64,000 bases of DNA from NCBI GenBank assembly GCA_027627225.1, contig CM051028.1, positions 24,548,364 to 24,612,363 on the forward strand, read 5' to 3'. A model generated the notes under the pieces. It ran no database searches. It was not told the origin of the DNA and worked only from the letters and a program-made list of their open reading frames with translations. Source of the stretch: Congeria kusceri (lineage: Eukaryota > Mollusca > Bivalvia > Myida > Dreissenidae). The position numbers were made by a program, and so were the translations under genes. Position 1 is the stretch's first letter. Every line of letters starts with the position of its first letter. Below are positions 34,100 through 47,134 of the stretch, one piece after another.

Positions 34100-35180
34100 T
34101 AGATATATGGGCATTTATAGAATGGTAAAAACTGGATAAATATGCTAAAAAATAAATTCACTCGCTTCGCTCCCTCAGTTTTGTAAAAGATACACATTAA
34201 CTTCATTTAACTTCAGTAAAACATACCCGACCTAGCCCGCCCCCTACGATTTACCTTAGTGCTGGCGCAAAAGTTTAGCAAAAACGATTAACTATAGACA
34301 ATGGGTATATACATTTATTTGTGGATGATATTGTTTTCTTTTATTAATTAAAATATTATATAAAGATGTCAGATGCAATAGACCGTTGGCACAGGATACC
34401 ACATTAACGCCATTAAAATATGATTTTAAGTCGAAATTCAAGTCAAATCAATGACTACTTTTGAGTTTATGCATTTTTGTCTCCGTGAATAGTTTTGTTC
34501 CCAAAAATCGAATTCGACGATCTTTTTGTTCCAGTTTAGATTAGCAATCACATCAATTTCCATATTGTTTAATACATTTATAAGAAAGATATAACGACGG
34601 TGTTAAAGAAGAGGGGTGTCCACATCGTTTGCTCCAATTCCTGGCCATTTCATATTTTTCCGGCACCATAATATTATGTCAGCAAAATTGACACAAAGTC
34701 GGCATCATTTGCCTTATTAGTTCACAACGCATTCATACGAGTATCCTTTACAATATTTCGTGTAAAAATCATGTTCGTCTGTCTGTCCGTTAGTTCGTTT
34801 CGATGAAAAACAAAATACAATGCATAGCACATTTGAAGACAATTGATGAGCATGGCTGTGAACGTGTGAGTTATTTAATTCCATTCACTTCAAAAAGAGA
34901 ACATTGCACTTCGGTAAATGAATAATACAAATAATTATCGATGTGTATGTGTGCGTGTGCGTGTGTGAGTGTGTGTGTGAGTGTGTGAATTTAGTCAGCT
35001 ACGGATTTTACATGTTTAAAAATGTTCCTGATATATATAACATTGAATGTCAATACGTTTTTAGTGGACAAGCACATCAAACAAGGGCAATTTCCTGCAA
35101 AACAGGTGCATGAAATACAGATGAACCAACATGACTTCCAAACATAATACGGTGCAGTATTAATTTATTTAGTGAAACAA
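34100..35180. other. No gene recognised; GT-rich tract at 34,942-34,987
   Basis: A gtgtatgtgtgcgtgtgcgt type dinucleotide tract is the only structure noted. Confidence 0.5.
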
Positions 35181-35197
35181 AGTACATTTGATGGTGT

Positions 35198-35248
35198 TGT
35201 TAATGATGATGATGATGATGATGATAATGATGATGATGATGATGATGT
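35198..35248. repeat. (GAT)n microsatellite
   Basis: About 16 gat units, interrupted once by aat. No coding context. Confidence 0.95.
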
Positions 35249-35544
35249 GCACAGATTTATTATATATCTTTGGTACGGGTCTGTAGTGGATCACTGCAGA
35301 CCAACAGATAAAATAAAGGGGTTATAGCTGCAAGATCAAAGGTTTACGCCCACACCCCGTAACCCGAAATCCTGCAACCGCCACTGGGTGGTGGTGGGTA
35401 CTGAGAAATGCACTGTGATATTTATTTCTTGTTAGAATGACGTAATTGTAATTAACACGGTACTGCATATAGTAAACAAGAAACATGGAAATTCCTCGAA
35501 AACCATGTTTTCGAACGAAACGCATTCAAGTCAGCACAAAAATA

Positions 35545-37245
35545 ATTTTTTTAGTAATGGTGACCTTGACTTTGACCCCACCAACCTCATATGCAATCCC
35601 ACGCGAGGTCTAGATATAAGGTATCTACATATGAAGTTTCATTAAATATCTCTAAAGCTATTGAGCGGAAACTGTTTGTGTATCTTAAGTAACAGTGACC
35701 TTGACCCCACCCACCCCATATGCAATCCCAAGCGAGGTCTCGATATAAGGTATCTATGAATTAAATTTCATTAAATTATTCAATGCATTCTTAAGTTATT
35801 GAGTGAAAACAGTTTTTCTAGTTAAAGTAACAGTGACCGTGACCTTGACCCCACCCACCCAACATAATATCCCAAGCAAGGTCTTGCTATAAGGTATCTA
35901 TGTATTAAGTTTCATTAAAATGTCTCAATGCGTTCTCAAAATATTGAGCGGAAAGCGTTTTTATATTTTAGTAACAGTGACCTTGACCTCACACACCCCA
36001 TATGCATTGCCAAGCGATGTCTCGATATAAGGAATCCACATATGAAGTTTCATTATAATATCTCAATGTCTTCCCAAGCTATAGAACGGAATATGTTTGT
36101 CTATTTTAGCAAAGGTGACCTTGACCCTGATACCAGCCACCCACCCCATATGCAATCCCAACGAGGTCCAGATATAAGATATGTATGAATGAAGTTTCAT
36201 TAAAATATCTCTATGTGTTCTCAAGCTATGGAGCGGAAACCGTTTTTTACATTTTTAATAACGGTGAACTCGACCTTCTTCTCACCCACCCTATAAGCAA
36301 TCCCACACGAGGTCTCGATATAAGGTCTATATGTATGAAGTTTCTTTAAAATATCTCAATGTGTTCTTAAGTTATTGAGCGGAAAGCGTTTTTTTTTATT
36401 TTTAATAATGGTGACCTTGACCCCACCAACCCTATACGCAATCCCAAGCGAGGTCTTGATATAAGGTATCTATGTATGAAGTTTCGTTGAAATATCTGAT
36501 TTCTTTCTCAAGTTATTGACGGGAATCTGTTTTTATATTTTAGTAACAGTGACATTGACCCCACTCACCCCATACGCAATCCATGCGAGGTCTCAATATA
36601 AGGTATCTATGTAGTTCAAGTTTCATTAACATATCTCAATGCGTACTTAAGTTATTGAGCTGAAACCGTTTTTCTATTTCTAGTAACAATGACCTTGACA
36701 TTGACCCCACCCACCTCATATGCGATCCCAAGCGAGGACTCGATATAAGGTATCTATGAATTAAGTTTAATTACAATATTTCAATGCGTTCTCAAGTTAT
36801 TTAGTGGAAACCGTTTTTTTCTAGTTTTAGTAACAGTGACCGTGCCTTGACCCCACCCACCCAACATACAATCCCAAGCGAGGTCCTGCTATAAGGTATC
36901 TATGTATTAAGTTTCATTAAACTGTCTCAATGCGTTCTCAATTTATTGAACGGAAATCGTTTATATATTTTTAGTAACAGTGACCTTGACCTTGACCTCA
37001 CACACCCCATATGCAATCCCAAGCGAGGTCTCAATATAAGGTACCTATGTGTTAAGTTTCATTACAATACCTCAATGCGTTCTCAAGTTTATGAGCGGAA
37101 ACCGTTTTCTATTTTTAGTAACATTGACCTTGACCCACCCACCCCCTATGCAATCCCAAGCGATGTCTTGCTATAAGGTATCTATGTATGAAGTTTCATT
37201 ACAATTGCTCAATCCGTTCTCGAGTTAGAGAGCGGAAACGAAAAG
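35545..37245. repeat. Dispersed repeat with ~135-bp tandem units, copy 2
   Basis: About twelve units of the 'ttgaccccacccacccca / gcaatcccaagcgaggtc / tataaggtatctatg / aagtttcattaaaatatctc / aatgcgttctcaagttat' type, the same family as 9,635-10,500 and 60,500-60,900. Open frames such as those near 35,930 and 36,950 are repeat read-through. Confidence 0.9.
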
Positions 37246-37560
37246 TTGACGCCGCCTCTACACTGACAGCGTTTTAACCAACTGTGCTATTCTTACATGA
37301 GACAATACAAGTGCATACTTTGGTATTATAAGTTTCAGTGTTGCAACATTGTCTTGCATGGGACATTTTACTGTCACCCGATAGACTGTTTGCGCAAGCC
37401 AACAGGATTTAGTAGTTGATTCAGAAATCGGTCTTGAGGGAACTACTTCTTTACTTTGCAGGCTACGAGTCAGTAAAATGATACATTACTGCGCTTCGCT
37501 CGCTGAGCAGTGAGGCTTCCAGTTATCGATGCTACTTATTATGCATAGATGACAAGAAAA

Positions 37561-38294
37561 TAGGGATGGCACAACTATTCGAATATTCGATTGAATCATT
37601 GCCATTCGAATAGTTAAACGCTTTTCGAATATTTGCAAATTTGTATTGATTTTTTAAAACCAATACTTTCCTAATTGCAGAAAGTATTTTTCTGTCAACA
37701 TAAAGGCAGTATTTCACCAATAGATATTTAATACCGTGTTTTCAATAGTATGGACCTTTGTCACTTGTCAGACTAAAATATATTGAATATACGGGTCGGT
37801 GTCAGTCGCGTATCGTCTAGTCGCCAGTAATACGTACGCAATTACACAAGACAGTAGAAAAAACCATAACTATTAATTGTAATTGCAACTCGCGTTTAGA
37901 CTTGTGAAAGAAGTAACAACAAATAAATGACAGAAGTGCGATCACAAATTTTAGCAGTCATTATAGCTGAGAAACTTCGCTCAAATTTGCTGATAAACTA
38001 ATGATTATCGGAGCGTTTTTAACTTGATAAAAATTCGTGTTTTATTAAAACTATTTGATTAGAAGAACAATTAAAATGGGTACTGCAGTTGTTTATGTGT
38101 TTATACTGTTCAGTTAATACGTTAATTAGAAGCGCAATTTGTTAATGAAAATATGACATCCCAAAAATAATTATTATGTCTCCTAGGCCACAAAGTTCAA
38201 AATAGGTAATACCAATCTATGCGAATATTCGAATATTCGATTGAATGAAAAAGCGAATATTCGAAACCGATTTTGGTATTCGATGCCATCCCTA
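37561..38294. mobile_element. hAT-like element (TAGGGATGGCA ends), 734 bp
   Basis: The left end TAGGGATGGCA and right end TGCCATCCCTA are exact inverted repeats. Adjacent subterminal motifs attcgaatattcgattgaat are also shared in inverted order. The flanks (caagaaaa / aaagaaat) share AAGAAA but do not form a clean 8-bp duplication. No transposase frame was seen. Confidence 0.65.
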
Positions 38295-38299
38295 AAAGA

Positions 38300-39890
38300 A
38301 ATAGATCCGACTTAAACAGTAATGAACAATAATAAGCGGAGCAATCGTAACCACTCAATTGACGATTGCTTTTTGTTTTTAAATTACCGGTATGCATAAA
38401 AATTGTGAAAACGCACTGTACTTCTAACGTGAGTTTTGAATTTATGTTATTAATTTTGTTATTTTTAACTAAATCGGAATTTACCGAGCACAGCTCTTGT
38501 GATGAAAAGCAGTGAACATTGATTCGAACTTATACGGTTCATCGACTACCTTAACCCGTTGTAGATTGACTTGTATGCATAACTCTGTTTGCTTTTGAAA
38601 TAATTTGCACAAAAATATTTTCCTCCCACGAATTACAAAAAAAAAATGAATGTCGTAGATAACTAGCATTGAATTAGACGCGCGTTATATAACTTTTAAT
38701 TTGCAAAACACATGTGGTGGCCTGGATCTCCATCTTCAATTAGGTCAAATACCAGCTAATACCAATTTATTTAAGTAGAGTGTATATTTCTGATTTTCGA
38801 TATTTGTTTTGTATAAATCATATACCAGACAGGTAACTTACTGCAATAAATGATCCTTACGATAAAATATTCTCATAATTCATTTTCTTTTACATATAGT
38901 TTCTTTTCTCGCCAACAGGCGTTCTACGCTGTCAGGGTTTTGATTAATAATTATTTTCGTTGTACATTTTAGTATGTAGATGGAAAATATTATGCAAGAA
39001 AACATATGCCAATAACTGCACTAAAACATACAGCATAACAACAAGAGGCGTTTGTATTATAGAAAATAATATTTACCCTCGTGTAAGTACTAGAGGTGCT
39101 CTCAATGACATTTAAAAAGTCCAACAAATACACAAAACTGTACCTAGCATGTGGTTAACATAGTCTTCACTTGAAGGAATGTAAACACGCTTTCACTGAA
39201 GAGCACACGTGCTGTCCTTGAGAAACACTTTTCTGTTACATGCGTCAGCCCCCACTGAGTGTGGCGCGCTGGTAATTTAAACTGCTTCTAATTGGATAGT
39301 ATTACTCGGATCATAATATTGTTTTTGTAATTTGTTAGTAGCATGCATAGCGTTATACTGACGACTGATGTAGAAGTTAAAGAGTAAATACTGGCGGCAA
39401 ATTGACCTAGACATGTAAAATGTCTCAGCATTATATGTATATATTTTTATGCATTGTTATTGAACATTACATGCTGCCTTTGTGCAATGATAAAAAAAAG
39501 GATTAACTTTCTACACTTAAAGTCTGTCGCACAATTGTTTTGTACTAATTTTGAAATTGTAATTGCCAAGAGATCGGAAAATATTCTGATATCATAATAA
39601 GCATAGAGAAAATGCAAACAAGAAATAGGAATTTATTGCAATAAATTATAACACAAAAGGGTGAATAAGAGCAAAATGAATTAAGTTTGTTTCAAACACG
39701 GTTGGTTTTCGGGAATTGGCCACAAATACATAAATATGACAATGTCAACCTGAAAACAAATTAAGAGAACTAGAGGGTGAACAACAGAACACCCAAACTA
39801 CTGTTAATCAGGAATAAGTCAAACAATGATTATCAGCTTATGACTTGTAAACATATGTTGATAGGTTAAGGAAAATATTTACACAGAGTG
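38300..39890. other. AT-rich DNA, no gene recognised
   Basis: Only short chance frames were seen. Near 38,910-38,945 'tttcttttctcgccaacagg / gttctacgctgtcagg' resembles 'tttcttttgtcgccaacagt / ttctacgctatcagc' at 13,288-13,325, so a short dispersed repeat is shared by the two places. Confidence 0.45.
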
Positions 39891-39892
39891 AT

Positions 39893-41282
39893 ATACTGTA
39901 AAACCATTAATAATCGTGTGGCACTAATTTTCGTGGATTACGAGGATGGATCGACCCACGAATTTAAGTTTCCAACGAATAATTATTCGGCTAGCTATTT
40001 TTTGAAGTCAATGTAAATATAATGTTTATAGAAGTTAAAAGAAGTATAAGAGTTTGTTTATGATAAATACATTACCTTTAACATGATGTGCATTTATATC
40101 ACAAATGAATCAGTTTAATATCCAGTTTATTTTGTGTGTGACAAGTAGCCCCTATCTAATCTGCATACACTCCAAACGAGACTCTGGTGTAATATACTGT
40201 GTACCTTATTGACAATTGACATATCTGCCTATCCAGTAACGCTGTATGTACATTGCTATCTTCATTCAGATAGACTAGTAAAGATCTATGTGCATAGTAA
40301 ACACTCTCCATGCAAAAAGCGTGGACCACGTTTTACGACTTCGGTTTTTGGCAGACGACGGTCGGCTCGGCTGAAGATCAAAGTTGACAAGTGCATGAAA
40401 GATAGTGTTAGCCGCTTAACATATTTGGAAACATCAAAGCATGCGGACTATTTTTATTACATTGTCTTAAAATCACTATGTATTGTTTAATGTTTATTGT
40501 CGTTATAAGCCTATGTACATTTGTCTGCAATAAACATCTTGAACTTTGTTGCCTTCTGTATTATTATTAAAAAGACACCAAATACTGACAGGATGTGTTT
40601 ATACATTAATCATATTTTGATCAGATCAAAATAAATTTTAATTTATATTCAAAAGAAACATTATGAATGAACTTTTGCATGAAAAAAAGTGTTTTAGAAT
40701 TTTAATGATATAATCTTTATTGCCAACAAACATGGTAAAGCACAGTTTTCGAACAAAATTGATAAAACATAAAGCATTTTAGAAAACAACATTCATAGCA
40801 ATTCTGCGTCCGTTAAATTAACTAATATTCCCACCTCCGTTAATTGGCACTTAGTAAGGTTTAATTTACTACAGTTTGGTCATAATTGCTATTGATTGCA
40901 ACTAATTGGTAACTGGCTTCGTTTTTTTAAACGCTTGTTAAGGGTCAAACATGTTAACCTGTTTATTTAGGCCCATTGTTTTTTTAATTGGCACATTTGT
41001 AGTCGGACCCTACCTCCCACAGTGACCTGCCGTGTTTATTTCATAACAAGGGTCAATGGCTTAATTGACAGGTCAATAATAGGGCCCACTTACCGCGGGG
41101 ACTCCATTTATGATCGTAAGGTGTTACAAACAGAAACAGCAATACGATTTACACATTTCTTGATGGGTTCTTTTAATTAATAAAATTGAAAATCCACGAA
41201 TTTAAGTGCCCACGAAATCGTCATTGTTAAAAAAAAACAACGTAATTTCATGCCGACGAAAATAAATGGTATTACTGTATGT
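39893..41282. mobile_element. Element with inverted ATACTGTAAAACCATT ends
   Basis: The left end ATACTGTAAAACCATTAATA then ATCGTG..GGCAC..TTTTCGTGGA mirrors the right end, whose reverse complement reads ATACAGTAATACCATTTATT then TTCGTCGGCA and, further in, TTCGTGGGCACTTAAATTCG. The pairing spans about 50-60 bp with mismatches. Inside, a frame near 40,209-40,490 and 'tgcaataaacatcttgaac' near 40,530 could be remnants of an inserted gene or retroelement 3' end, but this is not supported further. Confidence 0.5.
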
Positions 41283-41807
41283 TAGTTCATAGTTGAACGC
41301 AATTTAAAAGCTGTACATATAAATCTGCCAGTATTTTGGCTTGATTTTTGTTTGCAATACATATTGGTTCAATAAATTGAGCCACACTTGGCTTTTATTA
41401 TAGTTGGATTTAATATATTATTTTCTCGGCATTTTTGAAGGCTGAACATACAACGATAAAATAATATTTATCTTCAATTTCTCTACTATGAACTTTTTTT
41501 TTCTTGTTATATCTACTTGTTTCAGTTGCTACTTTATTTGATGATAATCTTAATTTCGAAAGACAGATACGCAATTTGCGAGACAAGAAGTCGAGATAAT
41601 GTTAATATTATAACCTGTGCAACTTCTTTAAAAACATTACTTTTGGAGTTAAATTGTCGACCTTTAATGGTCTTAAAACCTCGCCAGCCTCATTTAAAAC
41701 TTTTTGAAAATCCTGAAATTTGCAAACCAATACTGTCAGCGTTGTTAAAATCGAGATCATCACTGATAGAGTTTAAGATATGTACGTTTGATATCAAATT
41801 ATGACTC

Positions 41808-41925
41808 AATTAGTCTCTGTGCTGATCCAACCATCTAAGACGTGTAATATAAAGTTTACGATTACTTCTAAATATTGCAGTATTGCGCATGATATTAAGT
41901 GGTAATGGAATATGGTTTGACCATT
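41808..41925 (-). pseudogene. Possible LINE reverse-transcriptase tail
   Basis: The minus strand reads 'WSNHIPLPLNIMRNTAIF' and 'RSNRKLYITRLRWLDQH', then TAA. 'W..IP..I...N...F+S.++' resembles the C-terminal end of many LINE reverse transcriptases, and an ORF1-like pseudogene lies upstream on the same strand. Weakly supported by itself. Confidence 0.3.
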
Positions 41926-42559
41926 CAGAATGATGCAAATATTTTCATCACTTAGTAAGAAGGAATATATCACACTAGAAACATGTGAATTCATGAATGT
42001 TAATGCGCCTACGCTATATTATTATTTAATATACAGTTAGCTATCCTCAGTGCAATTTGCACAAGTCAAGAAGCACCAAAACAATTACCAGTTGTCATTT
42101 TAAACAAAAATCATTCGTTCGCCAACAATGAAACCACATTTATTTCCAACTCACCAGAGCGTTCAAATCGCCAGCTAAAATACTTGGCCATTTGTCTGAA
42201 ATAAGTTAATTTCATTCTGTCAAATATCGAACAGATAGACATTCTAAATATTTTACGTCGGGTTCTGCTCAGGCCAAATACACACGCTAGTAAGATAAAA
42301 GTCTTCGCTTAGATAATAAAATAACTTTTCCAATTTTAACCACACAATTTCGTTTAAATAACTTTTAGCATTTGAAATACGCTTTAGTGATGGATTGCTT
42401 TACATATATTGTCAAATATAAGTTAAATAGGTCAATAACCCATGTTTCAAACAGTAAAATAAAATAAAATTACCAAATATAATTAAAATATCCGCATTAG
42501 TAACTTTTGTATTTGTAAGTCCTTTTACATTCTAAGATACCGTTTGGTATTCAGGCTCC

Positions 42560-43640
42560 AGAACACACTATTTGCTGCTACCGCTGCTGTTGATAAATAT
42601 CGCGCTCTAGGACGCGACAGAAAACCGTCGATGTACTGCGTGTCATAGCTAAGCCTTGCCCTCTTGCCTACTGCACGTGCTTTCTAGAACAATGGCACTA
42701 AACTTAAGCGGCGGTTGGTAACGTCCTTCGGAAAGTGTTCTTTGACGTTGAATTTGGTTCCTTAAAGGTTTTGACTAGATTTACGCCAGAACTTAACAAC
42801 AATGCTGCGTTGGTGTGGTTGATCTGCACTTATCTTTCCCCAATACGGTGACTCACAGCTCATATTGGAAACTGAATCTTTGGAAATTTCCAGCTTTTCA
42901 ACCACGATAGAACGTAACATCCGTTTCGTGTCGCCAGGCTTTGCTGACGGGTTTTCATTTATACTGGAAAATATTACATTATTCCGCATTGATTGTGCTC
43001 GTAGGTATTTTATTGTCTCTGATACTTCAGATTGTTCATGATGTAATTCGGAGATGAGGCTCTGCGACACTGCTAATGCTATTTCTAGCGATAAAACAGT
43101 TTCAGCAATTTTATTAGAAATTTCGCTCTGTGTCTTACTATTATCTTGCACAAAGTTCCACCGCTTACCAAGCTCCAATTTTACACTTTAATTTCTGCTC
43201 AAGGTTGTCTACATCGTCGAAATCTACGGTATGTGTTCCATTACAACTACAATATTCAGAAGCATACGGTATTTGAGCGAACCTGGATTCCGACGATGGG
43301 TTGTCTAGTGCTTCTATTCTTCTTTCATAATCTGCAATTTTATTGTATATTGATTGATTCATTGATGTGAGGAAATTCATATTATCAGAGTTGAAGGGTT
43401 GACTGACTTGAGATTCCGCTCCATTTCCGGAACAAACACTGAATTTTCACTGAGTCACTAAACAAAATGTTCCCCGTGACTAACATTATAACTAATGTTG
43501 TCATTATCACTCTAACTGCCGCTGCTCAAACCTTTAGATCTACGTTTGCTTTTTGAAGATTTTCTAAGACATTTTTGCTGTTAGCGTTGTTACTACTATG
43601 TTTGCGTTTGCGTGCTATGTTTACGTTCTTTTCCCAGGAA
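42560..43640 (-). pseudogene. LINE ORF1-like protein, frameshifted
   Basis: LINE ORF1 proteins bind their own RNA and act as chaperones in retrotransposition. Reading leftward: a basic N-terminal patch ('KCLRKSSKSKRRSKG', about 43,560); a coiled-coil stretch split over two frames ('IYNKIADYERRIEAL' and 'NKIAETVLSLEIALAVSQSL'); an RRM-like start 'LRAQSMRNNVIFSSINENPS' and 'RSIVVKFWRKS'; then, after another frame change, 'GTKFNVKEHFPKDVTNRRLS', 'KARAVGKRARLSYDTQYIDG' and 'RPRARYL'. The order of coiled coil, 'RNNVIF', 'VVKF', 'EHFPKDV..RR' and 'YIDG' is the ORF1 pattern. At least three frame changes and several stops show it is dead. Confidence 0.8.
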
Positions 43641-44588
43641 CGGTTAGTTCACATAATTGATTAAAAATATGATGTTAAAACAAACTTCACGATCGTTCAC
43701 TATTTTTCCGTGCTCATTTGATACGTTTGTAACAAACCGAGTTGTCGTTCGAAGGGGGAGGGGTAATCCGTAAATTTTTTACTCGTTTTATTATGACAAT
43801 AATGACACCAGGCGTTTATTATTTTGTTATACATGTTAGCTCGTACATTTGTAACTCTGAAATCCATAGAATATAAACAATAAATATATATGTTGATGCT
43901 AATATTCCTTTTCCGTTCCGTCATCAACACGACCACCTCTTTCACCCAAACCAACACAAATCATTGTGGAATTTATTTTAAGCAATTCAGACACACAGTG
44001 CTATTGAAAAAACTGTAGCCAGAGTTTCCATCAATATCACTATGGTCCGTCAAGGCGTTAACTAAAGGCTGAAATGACAACATTGTAGATATAAAACCTG
44101 CTCAGTTGTGAAACTGAAATTAAAATATGTGATCAAATCGTATTTGTACCTATTCGTTAAGCATCATTGCTGAACATTATGAACATAATGAGGTATGCAA
44201 TTAAACAAATGTATTCAGTTTAGTCTTTAGTCCATAAAAACAAGCTGTAACAAGTGATGACGATTTTAAAAGGTAACTTAAACAAGCGGCATACATTCCA
44301 AATGTGTTTTTAGTTTTTAGATGAAATCGTAACAAACGTTTATGTCATTGAAAGTGTTACAATACATAATAAACGACTGCGCAAGCAATCTGTTGAAACC
44401 ACATCGTACGGTCGCATTTCTGTGACATCTGTTCTGAAATGATCATAGCTCCGAATGAGAATTATCCCTAAAAGTTGAAACAGGCTATTTAACAGTAGAG
44501 CCACTCTTACTAAACAACAAGGGTTCGTTGATATAAAGCAAATAACAAACTGTGTTAATGGGATTTCGTTAACGAACAATTTATTCAA
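43641..44588. other. No gene recognised
   Basis: AT-rich, with short frames only. No splice-supported coding block was found. Confidence 0.4.
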
Positions 44589-44589
44589 A

Positions 44590-46015
44590 CAAGATGTCTA
44601 CAAGGCCCTAAAGCGCTCATCTGAATATGAAGAACTGGGCCTTGCGGTTTCAGAAGACTTTTAAAGTCATTTTGCTACTTAAGTCTATCAAAACCAAGTG
44701 ACGCCTGGGGCGTGGCCAGTTTTTACCCCGGGGGTATAACAATCTTTGGAGATGATAACTAAACCATGTTACATTCCAACTACTAAACCTCTGGGCCTTT
44801 CAGTTTCAGAGGAGAAGAGTTTCAAAGCCCACTTACGATACTTCTATTGAAACCATAGGACGCCCAGGGCGTGACCACTTTTTTACCCCAAGGGAATAAT
44901 GTGTACTATCGTTGTAGAGGACCACTATACAATGTTACATACCAAATACGAATTATCTTGGCCTTGCGGTTTCTGATGAAATATTTTTCAAATCCACTTG
45001 CCATATAACTCTATAGTAAACACTTGACCCCGGAGCGTGGCTTCTTTTTGAGCCAGGGGCCTAATATGAACAATATTTCTAGAGAACCACTATACAATGT
45101 TTCACGCTGAAATATGAAACCTCTTGGCGTTGCGGTTTCAGAGGACAAGATTTTAAAGCTCACTTGCCATATAAGCCTATTGTAACCATATGACCCCAGG
45201 GCGTGGCCGCTTTTTAGCCCAGGGACATAATTCGAAACTATACAATGTTTCATACCCAATACAAAACCTCTGCGACTTACGATTTTAGAGGAGATGATTT
45301 ATTAAGTCCACATGCCATATAAATCCATAGAAAACATATGACCTCTGGGCATGTCTTCTGTTTACTCCAGTGGCATAATTTGAACAATCCTCGTAGAGGA
45401 CCACTCTAAAATGTTTCATGCATAATATGAAACCAATTGGCCTTGCGGTTTCTGAGGAGAACATTTATAAGCTCTCGTGCCATAAAGTCTGTTGAAACAA
45501 TATGATCCACAGGGCATGGCAAATTTTACCCCAGGGGCATAATTTGAACAATCTTTGTAGAGGACAACTATATGATGTTAAATACCGAACAGAAACCGCT
45601 GGGCCTTGTGGTTTCAGAGGAGAACATTTTACAAATCATTTTGCAGTTTTGACCCCAGGGAAATAATTTCTACACATTGCGAAGAGTATCACTAGAGAAT
45701 GTTACATATCAAATAAGAAAACTCTCAGCCTTGAGGTTTCAGAGGAGAATTGTTTTAAAGTTTACACATTTTAAATATAATTTTAGCTCTGCTGTCCTAC
45801 ATATGCAGCCGACGTGGAGGATTTTATAAGCTTTGAAAGAAGGTCACCCAAGGATTATTCCTGTGAAGTTTTATGAAAATCTGCCAAGCGGTGTAGAAGG
45901 AGTTGTTGTTTGAATTAAAACGTTGACGGGCGAAGGACGACGCACGACAGACGACGGACAAAAGGATCGCGGGTTCGATTTCCAGCACATGAGCACTTTG
46001 TGCTCAGGTGAGCTA
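44590..46015 (+). repeat. Large dispersed repeat, related subtype (aaggccctaaagcgctcat start)
   Basis: About nine units carry 'gggccttgcggtttcagagg', 'agaccatatgaccccagggc', 'gtggccagtttttacccc', 'aggggcataatttgaacaat' and 'gaccactatacaatgtt'. The tail is gacgacgcacgacagacgac, then 'gcgggttcgatttccagcac' and 'ctcaggtgagctaaaac'. The tail matches that of the 17,275 family. The gggttcgatttcc block resembles a tRNA B box. Confidence 0.8.
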
Positions 46016-46381
46016 AAACGAGTTTAATCAGTATTCTAGCATTTACAAGATAATTTACATAAATACAATATAGAAACGAATACTGTCTTACATGTTAGGT
46101 AGTTTTTTTTTCTTGTCTTTATAATTCCTGTCAGTGCTAAAATGAAATGAATAAATGAACATTCCATTTTTAGGTTTTATTACACCAGTGAGGTCCTTCA
46201 TATTTATGTATCATTAATTGTTTAACCTAGTTATATACATATTAATTTAATATTACTTTAAGTCATGTTAAATTGATAAAATTATTGAAATATTTCGTCC
46301 AATCAATTTAGATTGTAAAATAAGACCATGACGTTACTTATTGGTAAAATAAATTATAAAATATAGATATTTGCACAAATG

Positions 46382-46630
46382 TCACCACTGACACGGTGGC
46401 GGCATTCTGAATACAATCTTTGAATGTTTGAGAAATGCTAAAATCGATTTCAACGTATCACTTTGGCCATGGTTATCCGATATGTTTGACAGACTTAAAA
46501 AACAACCGACAACATACGCCGAATTGCCATTGCGACCGGCAACAGAATTAGAACGCCTTAATCTGGGAACTGAGGTCCGAGCACCAGCCAGGCAACACCC
46601 GCAGACTAAAACTAACAATGTAATATGCAT
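46382..46630 (-). CDS. Candidate small secreted peptide precursor (82 aa)
   Basis: A single-exon frame begins at ATG (46,630) and reads MHITLLVLVCGCCLAGARTS, a hydrophobic signal-peptide-like start with an A-G-A cleavage context. It continues 'VPRLRRSNSVAGRNG', 'CFLSLSNISDNHG' and ends 'MPPPCQW' with TGA. The RLRR site and two mature cysteines would suit a processed peptide. The opposite strand also carries a well-composed frame (46,428-46,655, 'FNVSLWPWLSDMFDRLKK'), so only one strand, or neither, is real. No homologue is recognised. The block is richer in GC than its surroundings. Confidence 0.22.
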   Translation of the reverse strand: MHITLLVLVCGCCLAGARTSVPRLRRSNSVAGRNGNSAYVVGCFLSLSNISDNHGQSDTLKSILAFLKHSKIVFRMPPPCQW

Positions 46631-47134
46631 GACCTTGTATGCATTAAAATATTAATAATAAATGTTTGCAAAAATACGTTGTATATAGATTCTAGAGTAT
46701 ATTGAAATCAAATAAAAGAAAAGAACATTCTTAATATCAAATCATTTATACAATAAATAAAATGTAAAATGCGGTTGATACAGTTTGAATGCAATAGCTT
46801 GTTCTGATGCATGTTGTAAGTAACTTCAATGAAGTCTTTTTTGTTTGATTGCTTTGGTGGAAGACTGTAAATTATAATTACAGTTTGATAGTCAAAAGAT
46901 CACTGGTACAAGTGATGTATGTCGATTTGCGCGATGACAATTACATACTTCAGGATAACATAACTTTTAAAATATAGCTTTACACCACAGACATACAACA
47001 TGTAACAACTCGTATTTAAAGGAAAATGATCAGGAGTATTTTATACCAACTTTTGTACACAATTATGTCACTTTGTTTATGGTATTGACATCGATAGAAG
47101 ACGTAAATTATTTTTGTAGGTCATTAAAATAGAA

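Noticed and set aside
34942..34987. GT-rich tract considered as regulatory Z-DNA
   Set aside because: An ordinary dinucleotide repeat with interruptions and no nearby gene.
35928..37176. Frames with repeated 'FSNxDLDLTHPICNPKRGLDI' pattern
   Set aside because: Read-through of the 135-bp repeat units. Stops and frame shifts differ in each unit.
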